From positions 1-64,000 of the forward strand of contig JANBPK010001207.1 in assembly GCA_027579435.1 (NCBI GenBank): a stretch of DNA of 64,000 nucleotides, given 5' to 3'. The notes below the pieces were generated by a model, which ran no database searches, had not been told where the DNA came from, and was given only the letters and a program-made list of their open reading frames with translations. Positions 36,358 to 48,049 of this stretch are shown here, piece by piece (position 1 is the stretch's first letter; every line of letters starts with the position of its first letter). Made by a program: the position numbers and the translations under genes. Origin of the DNA: Candolleomyces eurysporus. Taxonomy: Eukaryota > Basidiomycota > Agaricomycetes > Agaricales > Psathyrellaceae.

Positions 36358-38024
36358 CTAGAAAGGCTCAGAAAAAAGGGGTATTTTCGTGCGAATTGGC
36401 TTGAAATATGTCAGATTTTTGGTATCGATAATCATACCTTCATTCGAGTAGGGATCGACGAGAAGTTTCTCCCCTTTTTCAAGCTCTTCGTGGTACCTCA
36501 TGGCATCCGTTCTGAAAAGTAAGGATTCGGAGTTGGACCCAACGTCATCGTGCCATCGGTAGTGCGTCGTGATAAGGGTCCGATTCTTTGGGTCGACACT
36601 CACTGCTCGATGAGAGCTGATGTGTTGGGACCTTTCTGTAAAATTCCAACAACCGGTCGCCAATGACTCCAGTCGGATGTCTTCTGTCGTGGACTTTGAC
36701 TCGAGGGGAAGTGTAAGGCCAAAGATCTCCCTTTCCGTTGGGATGACGAGGCGGATTTGATTCCCAATAAAGCATGTTTGGGAAGTGTCAAAGGTCATCA
36801 TACAAGCATACTTGAACTCTTTCTGCCACACAGGTTTGGCTTTAAAAGGAAGGGGCGTCGACACTGGGCAGTCGGAATGCCAGTTGAGCACCTGAGAGAG
36901 GAAATCGTAGCCTGAACAGGTTAAGATGAACAGCCTTCCACCCGGTAGAAGTCGTACAGTCTGTTGGGAAGTTGGTCTGCTTTGAATATTAGGCTGGAGC
37001 TGGGTAAATCACTCACGTAAGAGGGGGAGAATGGAATGCCAATGTACCAAAATTGGATCTCTTCATCTTCATCTTCATCTTCATCTTCATCTTCATCTTC
37101 ATCTTCATCTTCACCTTCATCCTTCCCATTCGCCTGAACCCAGTCGAAGATCTTGATGAATCGAATGCCATAGTACGCCAAATTAGAGCCGTGAAGAGTG
37201 AGATACTTGAAACCACCGACGCCTGGATAGAACGATGAAATACATTCTGCCTCCAGTCCAACTTCCTGGTAAGTAGCTTCGCCTTCGGTGTATTTCACCT
37301 TAACCCGCCAAACACTGATGCACCTATCGCCCTCCTCACGTGGCATGTGTAGTAAGGCCATATTAAACTGCCCGAGATAGTGGGAACCATTACTGGGGGC
37401 ATTGGCCTCATCCGAAATGAAGTCGAACGCTACCTCCAAGAAGTCGCAGTCACGCGAATCTGCTGAAGGGAGAGACGGATCGGGGACGAGAAGTTTTGCA
37501 ACGGGAATAGCCTCTTCCAAATCAAAATAACAGACGCATCCTTCTCCATCTCTCCAAGCCAACAACCATCGGCCCCCTGGAAGAAGCTGTGCGTGAAAAG
37601 ATCTACCATGTTGATTTTGATCGACTGGGAAGGATAATGCCCTCTTTTCGGGCTCGACGCGAGTCTGAAGTGCGATCGAGCTCATCCAACGTACGATGGC
37701 GTACTCAATGTCTTTAGATGAGCACTTGAGTAGCGGTTTAGGCAAGAAAAGTGGCCTAGGGATAACGATGCCAATATATCTGAGGAAAATCGACTCCCAG
37801 ACTGAACGGCAATGAGAGATCCTTCTCAGGACATTGCAGGTCTGCAGTTGTGTCAGTAGCAATACTCAGGACCAAAAAAAGCCACGGCGCACTTTTCGCA
37901 GCCTCAGAACATCGTCCCACTCCGACTCCCCAGCTATCTTCACGAGTAGCTCTTCGGGAAGAGATACCAACGTGGGCGTGCAAGGTTCGGTCGATCCAGT
38001 CATGGAAGCCTTTTCTGAGAACAT
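36358..38024 (-). CDS. F-box protein paralogue 3 (diverged, intact)
   Basis: Exons on the minus strand, 37893-38024, 37017-37841 and 36358-36960, all join in phase 0 and give 519 residues from ATG 38024; ATG 38003 is an alternative. The F-box is SLPEELLVKIAGESEWDDVLRLR. Exon 2 keeps the family marks ESIFLRYIGIVIPRPLFLPKP, LPGGRWLLAWRDGEGCVCYFDLEE, GQFNMALLHM and SVWRVKVKY. The protein is much more diverged than copies 1, 2 and 4, especially in the C-terminal exon. A hexanucleotide array in exon 2 encodes an Asp-Glu run absent from the other copies. As an F-box protein it probably acts as an SCF substrate adaptor; the target is unknown. Confidence 0.8.
37060..37112. repeat. Coding hexanucleotide microsatellite (CTTCAT/GAAGAT)n
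   Basis: About nine tandem copies of CTTCAT on the plus strand encode alternating Asp-Glu in F-box paralogue 3. The array keeps the frame at any copy number, so its length could vary between strains. Confidence 0.9.
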
Positions 38025-38514
38025 ATCAGTGCCTTGCAGACTGGGCGTATGGCACAATAGTACACACCGCTGGTATGGCAGACAAACCTTGGGCGCTTTG
38101 AACAACGAGTCCAAGACGAGCAGATCTGGAGGGTAGATCAGTGATGGATAGTTCGCACGATGGGCGATGCCGAGCTGCGCTGCTGGTCGAGAGTAGTATC
38201 TCTTTCCAAGGTACTTAAGTTGACCCAATGGCATTGTGATATGTGCGATACATCGATCCGAATGAGGAATAGCAAAGGAAGACGATGGACAGGCAATGAG
38301 GGGAAATATACAGTGGGTAGGTGAACATGAGGCGAGCTGGGAGGTATAATACACAGGTAGAATGAGGGTATGAAGAACGGGACAGCCAAGAGACCCAGGA
38401 AGCTGTTAGTATGTCGAGAGCACGAGAGCACTGAATAGCTGGAAACGAAAGCACAGAAACTGAACCAGTCATAGAGAAAGAAAGCATTGAGGCGTCCATG
38501 TATAAATGGCTAAA

Positions 38515-41313
38515 TCACGAAAGAGCGTCACACCAATTCTCCTTATCTTCCTCCTCCTCATCGCTCTTCTGCTGAGGCGCACCGTCCGTCTTTTCCTCCT
38601 TTTCCTCCTTTTCCTCCTCTTTCTTGGCCTCAGCTGCGTCTTCCCCCTCTTTCTCTTTCTCTTTCTCCTTCTCCCCTGCCTTCTCGTTATCCATCTCCTT
38701 CAACTTTTCTTTCAGACCTTTCAACTCCTCCTCCCTCTCCTTCTCTTTCAGCTGCTCCTTGATACGCTCGACCTCACGGTCCCTCTCCTCCCTGCGCTCC
38801 TTCTCCTCACGCTCGAGTTTCTTCGCCTTGAGCTCTGCGATGCGCCTCTCACGGGCTTGTTGAGATTGAGCCTGGGCTGAGGCNTTTTTGGGCCGCAAGT
38901 GTCTCGCGGAGTTTGCGCTCTGAGGCGATGAACTCGGGGAGGTTATCGATTGCGAGGTGTGGGTTGGNTTTTGTGCTTGAGGAGGTCTGGTAGAAGAGAG
39001 TCAGCGATGAGATCATAGGTTGAGATAAGATTAGATAAGATAAATCGATCTGATCTGATGCGAAGGGGCATATAAAATCGTTTCGACCTTCCTCTCAACG
39101 CACGACAAAGCGAGGCGCGAAAGAAGGTAGAGAGAGGGAGGAAAGATGGTAACGAAAGAAAAGAGGAAGAGACACTTACATCCTTGCAAGCAAGCCACGC
39201 TAAACTCCTCCTCCGGAACGATCTCTCCAAACTGCTTCGCAAGTGCAACCAACGTCTTCCTCTCCAACCTCCTCCTGCCAGTCGCTGTACTAGCAGAGGC
39301 AGCCATTGCGTCCATCGCCGAAGAGGCGCCTGAGGTGCGGACGACTCCAACATGACGCTCGGCATGGCAAACGAGCTGGCAGTCATCGGCAATGGCGAAG
39401 GCATCGTAAGCGGACTCCCGGCCTCACTCGACAGCGCCGACAGCGGCGACGCCCCACTCAACAAACTCGTCGCACTCGACGCCAAACTCCACAGCGAGCT
39501 CGACGAAGTGGATCCCTGAACCTCACTCGCCGGACTCGGGCTCGTCGGTGTGGGCAGTGCACTCGAAGACACCGAACTTCCGCTCAAGGAGGTCGTGCTG
39601 ACTTTGATGTCGATGCCTTTCATGGCTTCTTCGAGTTCCTTTTCTCTGCGAGCTTGGACTTCTGGGTCCTCAGACCCGGAGTAGAGGGAGTCGCTCAGAG
39701 GGGAGTCTTCGTCAGACTCGTCGTCTGGGACGAAGAAGTTGCGGAAGAGGCCTTCAGCTTGGACTTTGCTTGCGTTTTTGAACTCGATCCAAACGTCCAT
39801 GCGACCGGGTCGACGGAGTGCAGGATCAAGCTTGTCGAGGTGATTAGTGGTGGCGAAGAGGAGACGACCTGCAGGAATAATGGTTAGAAGGTGGTTCATA
39901 GAAGGAAGAAGATTGTGAGTGAAACTGACCCTCAGACGCGGAGATTCCATCAAGGGCGTTCAGCAGCCCGGATAACGAGAGCGTGTTCGTAGACGAGAGG
40001 CTGTCGTTCTTGCTGGAGTGACGGTGCCTCCTGGAGCTGCTGGAGCTATGGTTATTGCTGCTAGAGCCGCCATTGTTCGAGTTGCTGTTCGAGCTACCCT
40101 TTTTGCCTTCCCCCATGGAGTTGAGGAGCTCCTCCAACTCATCATCGTCGTCTCTGTTCGTGCTCCTCGTAAACGCCGCATCCAAATCCTCCAGCAACAC
40201 AACACATCGCGAGGGCACCCTTCCCATCAAACTGGTCAGTGTGCTATCGCTCATCCAACTCGAGCTCAAAGACACGACGTATATGTCCAAGCCGAGGTAC
40301 CCCGCCAAGGCATGGATGAGACTGCTCTTCCCGGACCCAGGAACACCGTAGAGGAGGTACCCTCGTCGGAAAGGGATTCCACGGTCCATGTACCACTTCT
40401 CTGAACGAAGGAAATCCTTGGTGTCTTCGACCAGCGTCTCCTTCACCCCAGGGTTTAGGACGATACTCCCAAGAGGCCGCTTGGCTCGAGAATCCGTCCA
40501 CCTCCAGCTGCCATGGGCATCAGCAAGGTAAATCTGGATGCGGTGCACGCATTCGGCTTCGTACTCCTTCTTCGCTTGGAGGACTAGCTGCTTGAGAATG
40601 GCGTTGGAGCGGGCGATGACGGATATGGACAGCATCTCCGAGTATGACTCGGGGTGGCGGGAACGTTTGATGTGGAGATAGTGCCCGCGGAAGAAGAGGG
40701 TGTGCGTGGTGTTGTACGTCGGCTGGAAGACGATACGCGACCTGGGCTTATCTACTGGCACAGGGTCGGGGTCCTCGTCTGCGTTGGGTGGGGTGTAGAT
40801 GTCGGAGCTGTGCATGGTCTGCCGTGTGGAGCTATTGAGAGAGACGTTGTAGCGCTCCCACTCGCGCTCTGCCTCTTCCCATTCGAGGTCAGCTGGGCTT
40901 TTGGCGGCGGCATTTGTGGATGATGGTGACTGTGAGAAGGCACGAAGGGTTGCTTCGAATTCCCTAGACCGCTGCCACTCTGGCCTTCGCGACAGCCAGA
41001 GCATGAGCCAGTCGTAGGTGTGCTCTTCCTCGCAGAAGTGTGCTGTCAAAAAGAATGCTGTTCAGGCGTCAGTCAGTATCACACATTCGCTCTGGAGAGC
41101 AAAGCGACTCGCAATTGACGAAATGTTGCCTGTGAGAAGAACGGTAGGTCAGACGAGGTCGAGAGTACCGGCATAGGCGACTACTCACCAGGCACTGCTT
41201 GATACTCGGCGAGCGGTCTCAACTGTGCCCCCTAGCACGACGAGCTTCATACCATCTACGACCGACGACGAGCTGCCCATTAGTGGCTGCACGAGAGACT
41301 TGATAGCGTCCAT
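38515..41313 (-). CDS. BCS1-like AAA ATPase
   Basis: Six exons on the minus strand, 41189-41313, 41113-41129, 39930-41057, 39428-39868, 39180-39329 and 38515-38986, give 776 residues once the Ns at 38884 and 38968 are removed. The N-terminal BCS1 domain includes FFLTAHFCEEEHTYDWLMLWL. The AAA domain has Walker A GVPGSGKSS, Walker B CVVLLEDLDAAF and LLFATTNHLDKLDPALRRPGRMD. Ser/Asp-rich inserts interrupt the AAA domain. The C-terminus has CLQGYLLKHKTNPHLA and then a Lys/Glu-rich coiled tail. BCS1 inserts the Rieske protein in mitochondrial complex III; basidiomycetes carry several BCS1-like paralogues and this may be one of them. The 17-nt exon 2 is followed by a GC..AG intron (41058-41112). 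No clear presequence is visible. Confidence 0.88.
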
Positions 41314-43044
41314 GGTCAACAAGGCCTTTGCAGTTTGCTGGCTGGGAGCTGAGGGTGGTGGGACGGGAAGGAAGAGATGGCACTGGGCGCTAGTAGATAA
41401 GAAGTGGTCCCAGTAAGGTCGAGTCAGGAGGAGCAGTGCTGTTAACGGGACCTTGTCAGTCCACGTAAGGTGTGTGTCCCTGTTAGGTTGATTCAATTGC
41501 ACCACAGCTGTGTTTCTGCGGGCGCCTAATTATATGGCGGTGGGCTTTGTCGGCTGTCGTTTCGTCGTCGCTGGTCAGGGTCCCTTCGCTCCCAACCCTG
41601 ATGACGACTCTTCGAGACCCTGATACCTTGTGGTAGAAGGATAATGAGCTCGTGGTTATAAGGCGGGGAAGCACGGCAGCCCCTGACTAGCCTCGGAGGA
41701 GTTACTCGGTGCCGCCGGGCATCGTTGATCCATTTGGTCAAACGAGCAGGCCACTGCGGCGTCGCTTCACAGTCATCAAGCACGTTGTCCGAGGCTATCT
41801 GGCTTTCTCGGCTCGTTCCACCACTTGAGTCGCAGACAGAGCCCTCAGCCCGACAACCTGCACATTTGCTCGATGCCTTCCCGGGCCAACGCCACATCAC
41901 TGATACCCCAGATTCTACAGGCCAAGGACGGGAAATGAGGCCGGCGAAGCTTGTGACTCCCCCTTTCTAGTCGACTGCGGCAATGTGCCCTGTGCGCGCA
42001 CCGTCCTGCTGAGCTCTGTCGGGCGCTTTTATCCGTCCGAGGCTACCAGACGCGACCTTGACTTCGGTCTGCACCGCCCACGGTTCAAGACTTCGCACCG
42101 CAGTGACCGCGCTGCTCTCATCGCACCTGGTAGCTTCTTGTCCGTCGCTCTCCTTGCCATTTCCTTCCTCTGCACCGAGTATCGGCGCNTTCGTTGACCT
42201 TCCATCGAAATTTTCAATGATTCGAGAATTAATTGAAGGAAGGTCCCAAATGAGACGGCCCCCGGCAACTACCACCTAGCGCCCATTGGCATCAGGACTT
42301 GCTCTTCCATTCTCTGGCCAAGATCAGGGGATCATTTGACGCTGCGGTCAATGGCGTGCTCGCCATTTGCTGTGGACCCAATTGTTGCTCTTGATGGGAT
42401 AACAAATTGCTGTTCTTCACTTGTGCAATATGCACTCTTCACAATCGGCTCAGCTCAGTCAAACCATTCTACCTCACTTGGACTTCATGGCCGAGTTCGA
42501 GGATACTGGCATCAACAAGGGGTTTTACATTCGCGGTGCACCGGTTTGGCTCCATCGAATTTGTCGCATCACTTTACTACGAATCTCAGGCGCTTTGGAA
42601 TGATTTTTTTTGGATGAAGGTAGGCGCTTCAAATGATAGGGAAGGATATGTTTGAGGGTTTCAGGCTCGGGCGAAGGCAGGTCTCATTGACTCTCGGTTA
42701 ATGGAATGCTATCTCAACCATATTCCGACCCATATAATGGGCCAGGGCTATCCGGCTGTGTTCCAGTATAGCCCACCGGTTCGTCAACCGGAGTGACCGC
42801 TGTGTCTTGGAGCCTGACCATGTGGCTGATGTTGCAACGCCTGGAAGGGTCTTGTATTCTCTCAACCCGTCAGCGTCTAAGGTCTATTCTCGAATCGCCG
42901 ACTTGTTGCAGTGATTGTTTCATCCTAGAGCACACATGGACATTCTTGTCATCGCCGATCGACAACAATATACTTAAAGCTCAATGAACCCCAAACCCTG
43001 CTTCGTAAACAAACATCCAGCCACCTCCCAGTCTAAATCCTTGC
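41314..43044. other. Stretch without a recognised gene
   Basis: Short frames lie on both strands around a single N at 42189. The last 300 bases may hold an unseen first exon of the next gene, because that protein lacks a signal peptide in the visible model. Confidence 0.45.
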
Positions 43045-44055
43045 ATGGTCGGTCCATCAACGAGCGCGACAGAAACCTCCCTAACAACGGACGACCAGCG
43101 ACTTATACAGATATGGCGGAACTACTCTTCATGGATCTGGACGGTCGAAGACAGCAATTGTCAAGGAGCTTCACCCAGCGGCGAGCAACGAGCGTTCAGG
43201 AAAACATACATTTATCCAAACACCACTCTCTTTCCTGAAAAGATCCCTGAAACAGTCACGATAGTCATGGCTGCAGACGACTACTTCACCCTGTACGTGG
43301 ATGGCGTCCTCAGACACGAAGCAGACCCGGGGCATGATTGGTCCAAGCTCATGGCGTTCAACTTTCCTTTATCATCGGCCGCCGAGGGCTCGCTCACCAG
43401 TACCAAAAGCAGCAAGCTCGTGCTGGGTATCAGAGTCATAAACGTCGACAATTTCGCGGGCGTCAAAGTAGCCGGGATGATCCACTTCAATGACTCGAGT
43501 ACCACAACATTCGTCAGTGGGCAAGACGACAGTTGGATAGGGGAGAAACTCTTCCAGGAGGGCTGGGAGCAGCCTGATTTTGCATGGGAGAGTCGATGGA
43601 AGTCTGCCGCCGTGTTCCCATCCGATGTGGGCCACGTTCTGTGGCCAGAAGAGAAGATGCAGTTGCCGGAAAAGGTTTCGGTGTTTAGGCCAGCGGAGCC
43701 CAATGTCGGAGGCCCAGTACCTCCAACCGGTGCGGATGCGGTGACTCAAACGATAACATTGGCGAGCGGGGCGACAGTGACAGTGACGCAGTCGGCTCCG
43801 ACGGTAGTGGCCACAGAGACGGGTGCCAGTGTTAGGCTGTCCCCAGGCCAGTTTGCAGGAGCACTGTTGGGGGCAGTGGCACTCTCGATGCTGGTAGTGA
43901 GTTTGGTCACGTATTGCGTTATCAGAAGGTCTTTCTACGGGCGCAGTTCAAGGAGGAGTTGGCAAGAGGAAAATAGGGTTACGGGTCCTGGGCCTTCGAC
44001 ACCCATCACACAGCCTGAGACGTTGGGAACGGGGACGAGTGTAGTGAATGCTTAG
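43045..44055 (+). CDS. Single-pass membrane protein with a lectin-like ectodomain
   Basis: One exon of 336 codons. The N-terminal two thirds looks like a compact beta-rich extracellular domain (SSWIWTVED, RKTYIYPNTTLFPEKIPETV, MAADDYFTLYVDGVL, GWEQPDFAWESRW). A Thr/Val-rich stalk follows, then a transmembrane helix (about 277-300, FAGALLGAVALSMLVVSLV) and a basic, Ser/Arg-rich cytoplasmic tail. The DDYFTLYVDG segment recalls carbohydrate-binding galactose-binding-like folds, but that is only an impression. A type I topology would need a signal peptide, and none is present from ATG 43045. An upstream exon or a different start is likely. Confidence 0.65.
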   Translation: MVGPSTSATETSLTTDDQRLIQIWRNYSSWIWTVEDSNCQGASPSGEQRAFRKTYIYPNTTLFPEKIPETVTIVMAADDYFTLYVDGVLRHEADPGHDWSKLMAFNFPLSSAAEGSLTSTKSSKLVLGIRVINVDNFAGVKVAGMIHFNDSSTTTFVSGQDDSWIGEKLFQEGWEQPDFAWESRWKSAAVFPSDVGHVLWPEEKMQLPEKVSVFRPAEPNVGGPVPPTGADAVTQTITLASGATVTVTQSAPTVVATETGASVRLSPGQFAGALLGAVALSMLVVSLVTYCVIRRSFYGRSSRRSWQEENRVTGPGPSTPITQPETLGTGTSVVNA

Positions 44056-44693
44056 TCAATGAACAAATGGGCCTCACTTCCAATAAGTACAGTACTAGTC
44101 GGTTAATTATTCAGGTCTACTATCTATGCTCGAGCTTCGGTGCAGTACATCGTCAGTCTGGAGACTAGTGCAGTAGACGATTCAAGGTAAGGGTACCGAT
44201 CAGGAACGGCCGATTTCGCTCCATGATCTCGGGCATCACCGCATCGTGTGAATTGCTTCCTGCCATGTGCTGCCCTCCCCAATTCGTCTTGAATCTGTTG
44301 ATCGTAGTTTAAACAGATGTTTACACAAGTTCAATGAAGGATGGGCGATCGAGGAGCAACAGAGGCGCGATCCTTCTGCCCCCCGCGGCGAACGCATGGA
44401 TCGCACGTGCACGCATGCGCGGCTACGGTCTCACTCTCCGGTTTCAAGGTTTCACTCTTTCTCTCTTCCCTGTTGCGACGACGCTCGAATCTTGCTACCC
44501 TCCCTGTATCCCACCCTCGTATTTTAGTAGCCGACCACGTCGGAATAACAAAACACGAGCTGTCTGGCCTCAGGCCGTTGGCTCGTTGCCCGCTACGACC
44601 ACAACAAGCCCTACGCAGTCCCCGGATCTTCATTGGACGGTTGAAGTTGGTCCTCAGGCTCCCAGGCTTGAAGCACCATCGGTGCGCAGGACG

Positions 44694-46422
44694 ATGGTAG
44701 ACCCACACGAGTCCCAGTTGCTGTCTCTGCCCGAGGAGCTGCTCATCGCAATTGCTGGGGAGGCAGAGTGGGATGATGTCCTGAGACTGCGAGAGGTGCT
44801 TGTTTATTTTCGTGCTACAGAGATCGGCGCTGACGCCCCTCAAGACCTGTCAGCATTTCAAGCGTATTTCAAGCAGTCGCCACGTATGGTGTTCCATATT
44901 CCTTCGGTACACCGAGACCGTCCTCCCCAAACCCTTCTTTCTCCCGAAACCCTTGAGGGAATGTTCGGCCATTGACATCGAAGATGCCTTGACGCGATGG
45001 GGAGGTCGGTCAAAGATAACAGAATCAGTTCAGCACAGCGAACGCACAATGTCTCCAGACTTAGCCGCTTCTTTCACCAGTCTCAATAGAGACACACTGC
45101 GTTTGGTGCCCGGCGGTCGCTGGTTGTTAGGAGGCTTCTCGGACCAATCCATACGATATTTCGACCTTGAAGATCCTCCGTCTGGTGACCTACAGCCTCA
45201 AATTCTCGTCCCTACTCCCTTTCCCGAACGACAGGCCAGGACCTGCACTTTCGACGTGCAGCTGTCCATCGACTTCACCTCTGATATCGCTTCCGCCACT
45301 CGTCCTGGAGAATACTACTTGGCCCAGTTCAACCTTGGGGTCGTTTATTCAAATCATGTTAATACCGAGAATGGCTTTGCGGTGCGCGTCTGGCGGGTGA
45401 AGGTCAAGTTTGAAACCGCCGCTGACGATTCCGGCCATGGTGTTATGCGGACGCGCGCTGTGGGACTCGAAGCAGTCGAATGTCTCTCTTCATTCTGTGA
45501 ACAGTATATGAGGGGTCTTCAACGCTGCCAGCTACAGGGATCTATGATCGCCTATTCTGTACAAACGTACAGGGCCCACTGTATTGTACTTGTCGACTGG
45601 AATCAAGCGAACGGCAGAGCCAAGGACGGGGGCATTAAGCGATGGTATGGCCCCGGTCTTCAAGCTGCGGTACGTCATATATTCTCTTGCCAGTATTCAT
45701 GCGAGCTGCTCACGGTTCCTCAGGCCATGTACCTACTTCCTGACAATCGCATTCTGGTTGTACCACCGAGAGTTACTTGCCAAATCCAAATGTTCAATTG
45801 GTTGGCCGATTGGCCTGCCTCAACAACGGTGCTACCCGATGATCAAACTTTCGACCAGGTGAAACCAGTGTGGTCACACCAGTTCCCCAGTACCTATTTC
45901 CCCTCCCTTGTGCATTCTCCGCCGTCGTTCTTCCGAGATGAAATACGATTCGTGGTTCCAGCGCGTACAGAAGTTTTCGGTATCATCCTTCCGATGAATT
46001 CCCAATCACCTACCAACGATGTTCGCGTCGAGTCGCTTGCGAAAGGATTATTGGCTGGGGCTGGGGCTGGGGTCATATTATCTATGCAAATTTTTGGGTA
46101 CCGGAGAGGGGTCTCTATCGATTGCTCAAACCTGCTTTGCCATGTAGTTGACTATGTCTGGACTGACGAACAGTTTGCTTTCAGGGAATCGCAACCGACC
46201 ACCCCCACCCGAGCGGTCCCATGCTCCCTCGCCGCTGTCAGAGGGAGTCTCTTTTTCGATCACTATACGAACCACATCATCGTTGTGGAAGCTGGAAACC
46301 AACGCTGGTTTCGCATTCAAATTCCCACCACGCTTCCTCGCATTACTGCTCATCCACGGTCTCCCAGCGTCTCAGAAAGTAACCCGATTCCTCCTGATGT
46401 CATTATGAACGCCCATAGATAG
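44694..46422 (+). CDS. F-box protein paralogue 4 (intact)
   Basis: Exons 44694-44795, 44845-45669 and 45724-46422 join in phase 0 and give 541 residues. The start at 44694 (MVDPHESQ) sits just before the F-box (LSLPEELLIAIAGEAEWDDVLRLRE). Exons 2 and 3 contain all family marks: CSIFLRYTETVLPKPFFLPKP, VPGGRWLLGGFSDQSIRYFDLEDP, AQFNLGVVYSN, RVWRVKVKF and LFFDHYTNHIIVV. The second intron (45670-45723) is 54 nt and has no stop, so retaining it would only add 18 residues. It is the only copy on the plus strand and is close to paralogue 1 in sequence. It is a probable SCF substrate adaptor with unknown target. Confidence 0.85.
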
Positions 46423-48049
46423 AAATTAGTTTCCAATCAATGATTTTAACGTTGAAGACCATAGAATTGCCGATCCGTGTGGAGATGTGTTTTCGAGCAC
46501 GCGTGCTTCCACATTCTGCTCTGAATATATGAAGCGGATGCGATGGTAACCAAAATAAGGTGACAGCAAATTTACATTTTCCGACCACTCCTCGAGTATA
46601 TTATTTCGTAGCAATCGATTTGTATTTGATATGTCTTCCAGGCATTCTTATCCACCACGAGGTATTTCATTGCAGATCGCCCTACGGTACAGTTACTATC
46701 TCTCTACAGTTCGGTGGTTGATAGGCTGTAACTTCCTGAGTGGCTATTGTCGCTCCTATGAATGTTCGTCCCTACAATTCATTTTGAACTGAATAGTATT
46801 TCAATCCATGTGGGAATGCGCTCTTGCTAAAAGGTACTCCAGTGTAATCCATGACTGGAAACAATCCGACCAAACTCCGCGAAACTGGATGCAATGAGAG
46901 AGATCTGATGGCGCCCTTGCGTACCTTGATTCAGGGCGACTGATGAGCCTTTCGGCGTCATTGAGCTGGCGCTTATCACGACCTGGGCGAGATGGTCCAT
47001 ATCGGAACATCATAATTCATGGTCATCGATCAGTTGACGACGGGGGGATGGGGATTTCCGAACACAAGGCTTCAGTGCACCCTCCGACAACTACTCCACC
47101 ATTTCCATGGCCTTGAACGTGGTATTACATTTCACGATATACCTATCTTGCAATTATGAATTTCGCCAAGCACCGAGGACAAGTGGGCGCCATAGCTTGT
47201 GAAAGTGGTCGGTGATTGTCATGTCCCGTCTAATGATCAGATGGCTGAGGTGTCGTCAAATGCAGGGCAGTTCTGCGCGCTTATTGCTGCCATCTAGGCC
47301 TGTCGGAGGCATAGCTTTATTGCATCTGACAGTGCCTCTGGACTCTCAGTTGTACTTCTTGCTATCCTGTCTTTTTTCCAGCGGCCGAAGGCAAACCCTG
47401 GACACACAGGGATCTTCCTGCTGCTTTTTAGGGGACTCCTCTTGAACGGCTAAAGGCAAAACTGTCATCCTATCAGATTCTAGACTTTGTATAGAGAGAG
47501 TAGAATTGTACCGTAAATTTAACGTATGTATACATAAAAACCTCTAGCGACCTTCACGTTATTTATACCTTTATCTACAAGTCCTACAATTCGAGGCCTC
47601 TTTCTGATCACAATGGACACAAGAAGTGACGAAAGATGAGCTATCACTGACTACCATCATACATGAGCGAACCAGAGTGCCCGCCAAGGTGACGGCAGCA
47701 TTGTCCGTGTGAACAATGTAACCTTTTTTGGACTCAGGTGTTATTAGCCGTGATAGGCCGACTGTGGGCACGACAATTGGCGCATGCAAGAGATTTTCTT
47801 CCCTTTTGCTCCCCAACCTTCACGGTCCGCCCGTCAACAGGCTCTCTGGATAATACCTGGGATACATAGAGCCCATTTTCGCGCGTATCGCCGTCGTAGA
47901 CCCACTCTAGGGCTCTCTCGCAACTGAGAGTTTCCAAATCAGTGGCAAACGCAGATCGAAGCGCAACAGGTTCAATGTTTCACTGGAAGCCCGACAAAGT
48001 CGATGATGTAGGGTGTTTTCGACCTCCAGCATTTCAAATTCTACGCTAA
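46423..48049. other. Stretch without a recognised gene
   Basis: Only short motif-free frames are present. The right end may contain the missing first exon of the DUF6533 gene. Confidence 0.45.

Noticed and set aside
37053..37238. Plus-strand Ile/Phe-rich frame
   Set aside because: Artefact of the hexanucleotide array read on the opposite strand of F-box paralogue 3.
39306..39887. Plus-strand frame of 193 codons
   Set aside because: Antisense to conserved exons of the BCS1-like gene; Arg-rich shadow composition without a motif.
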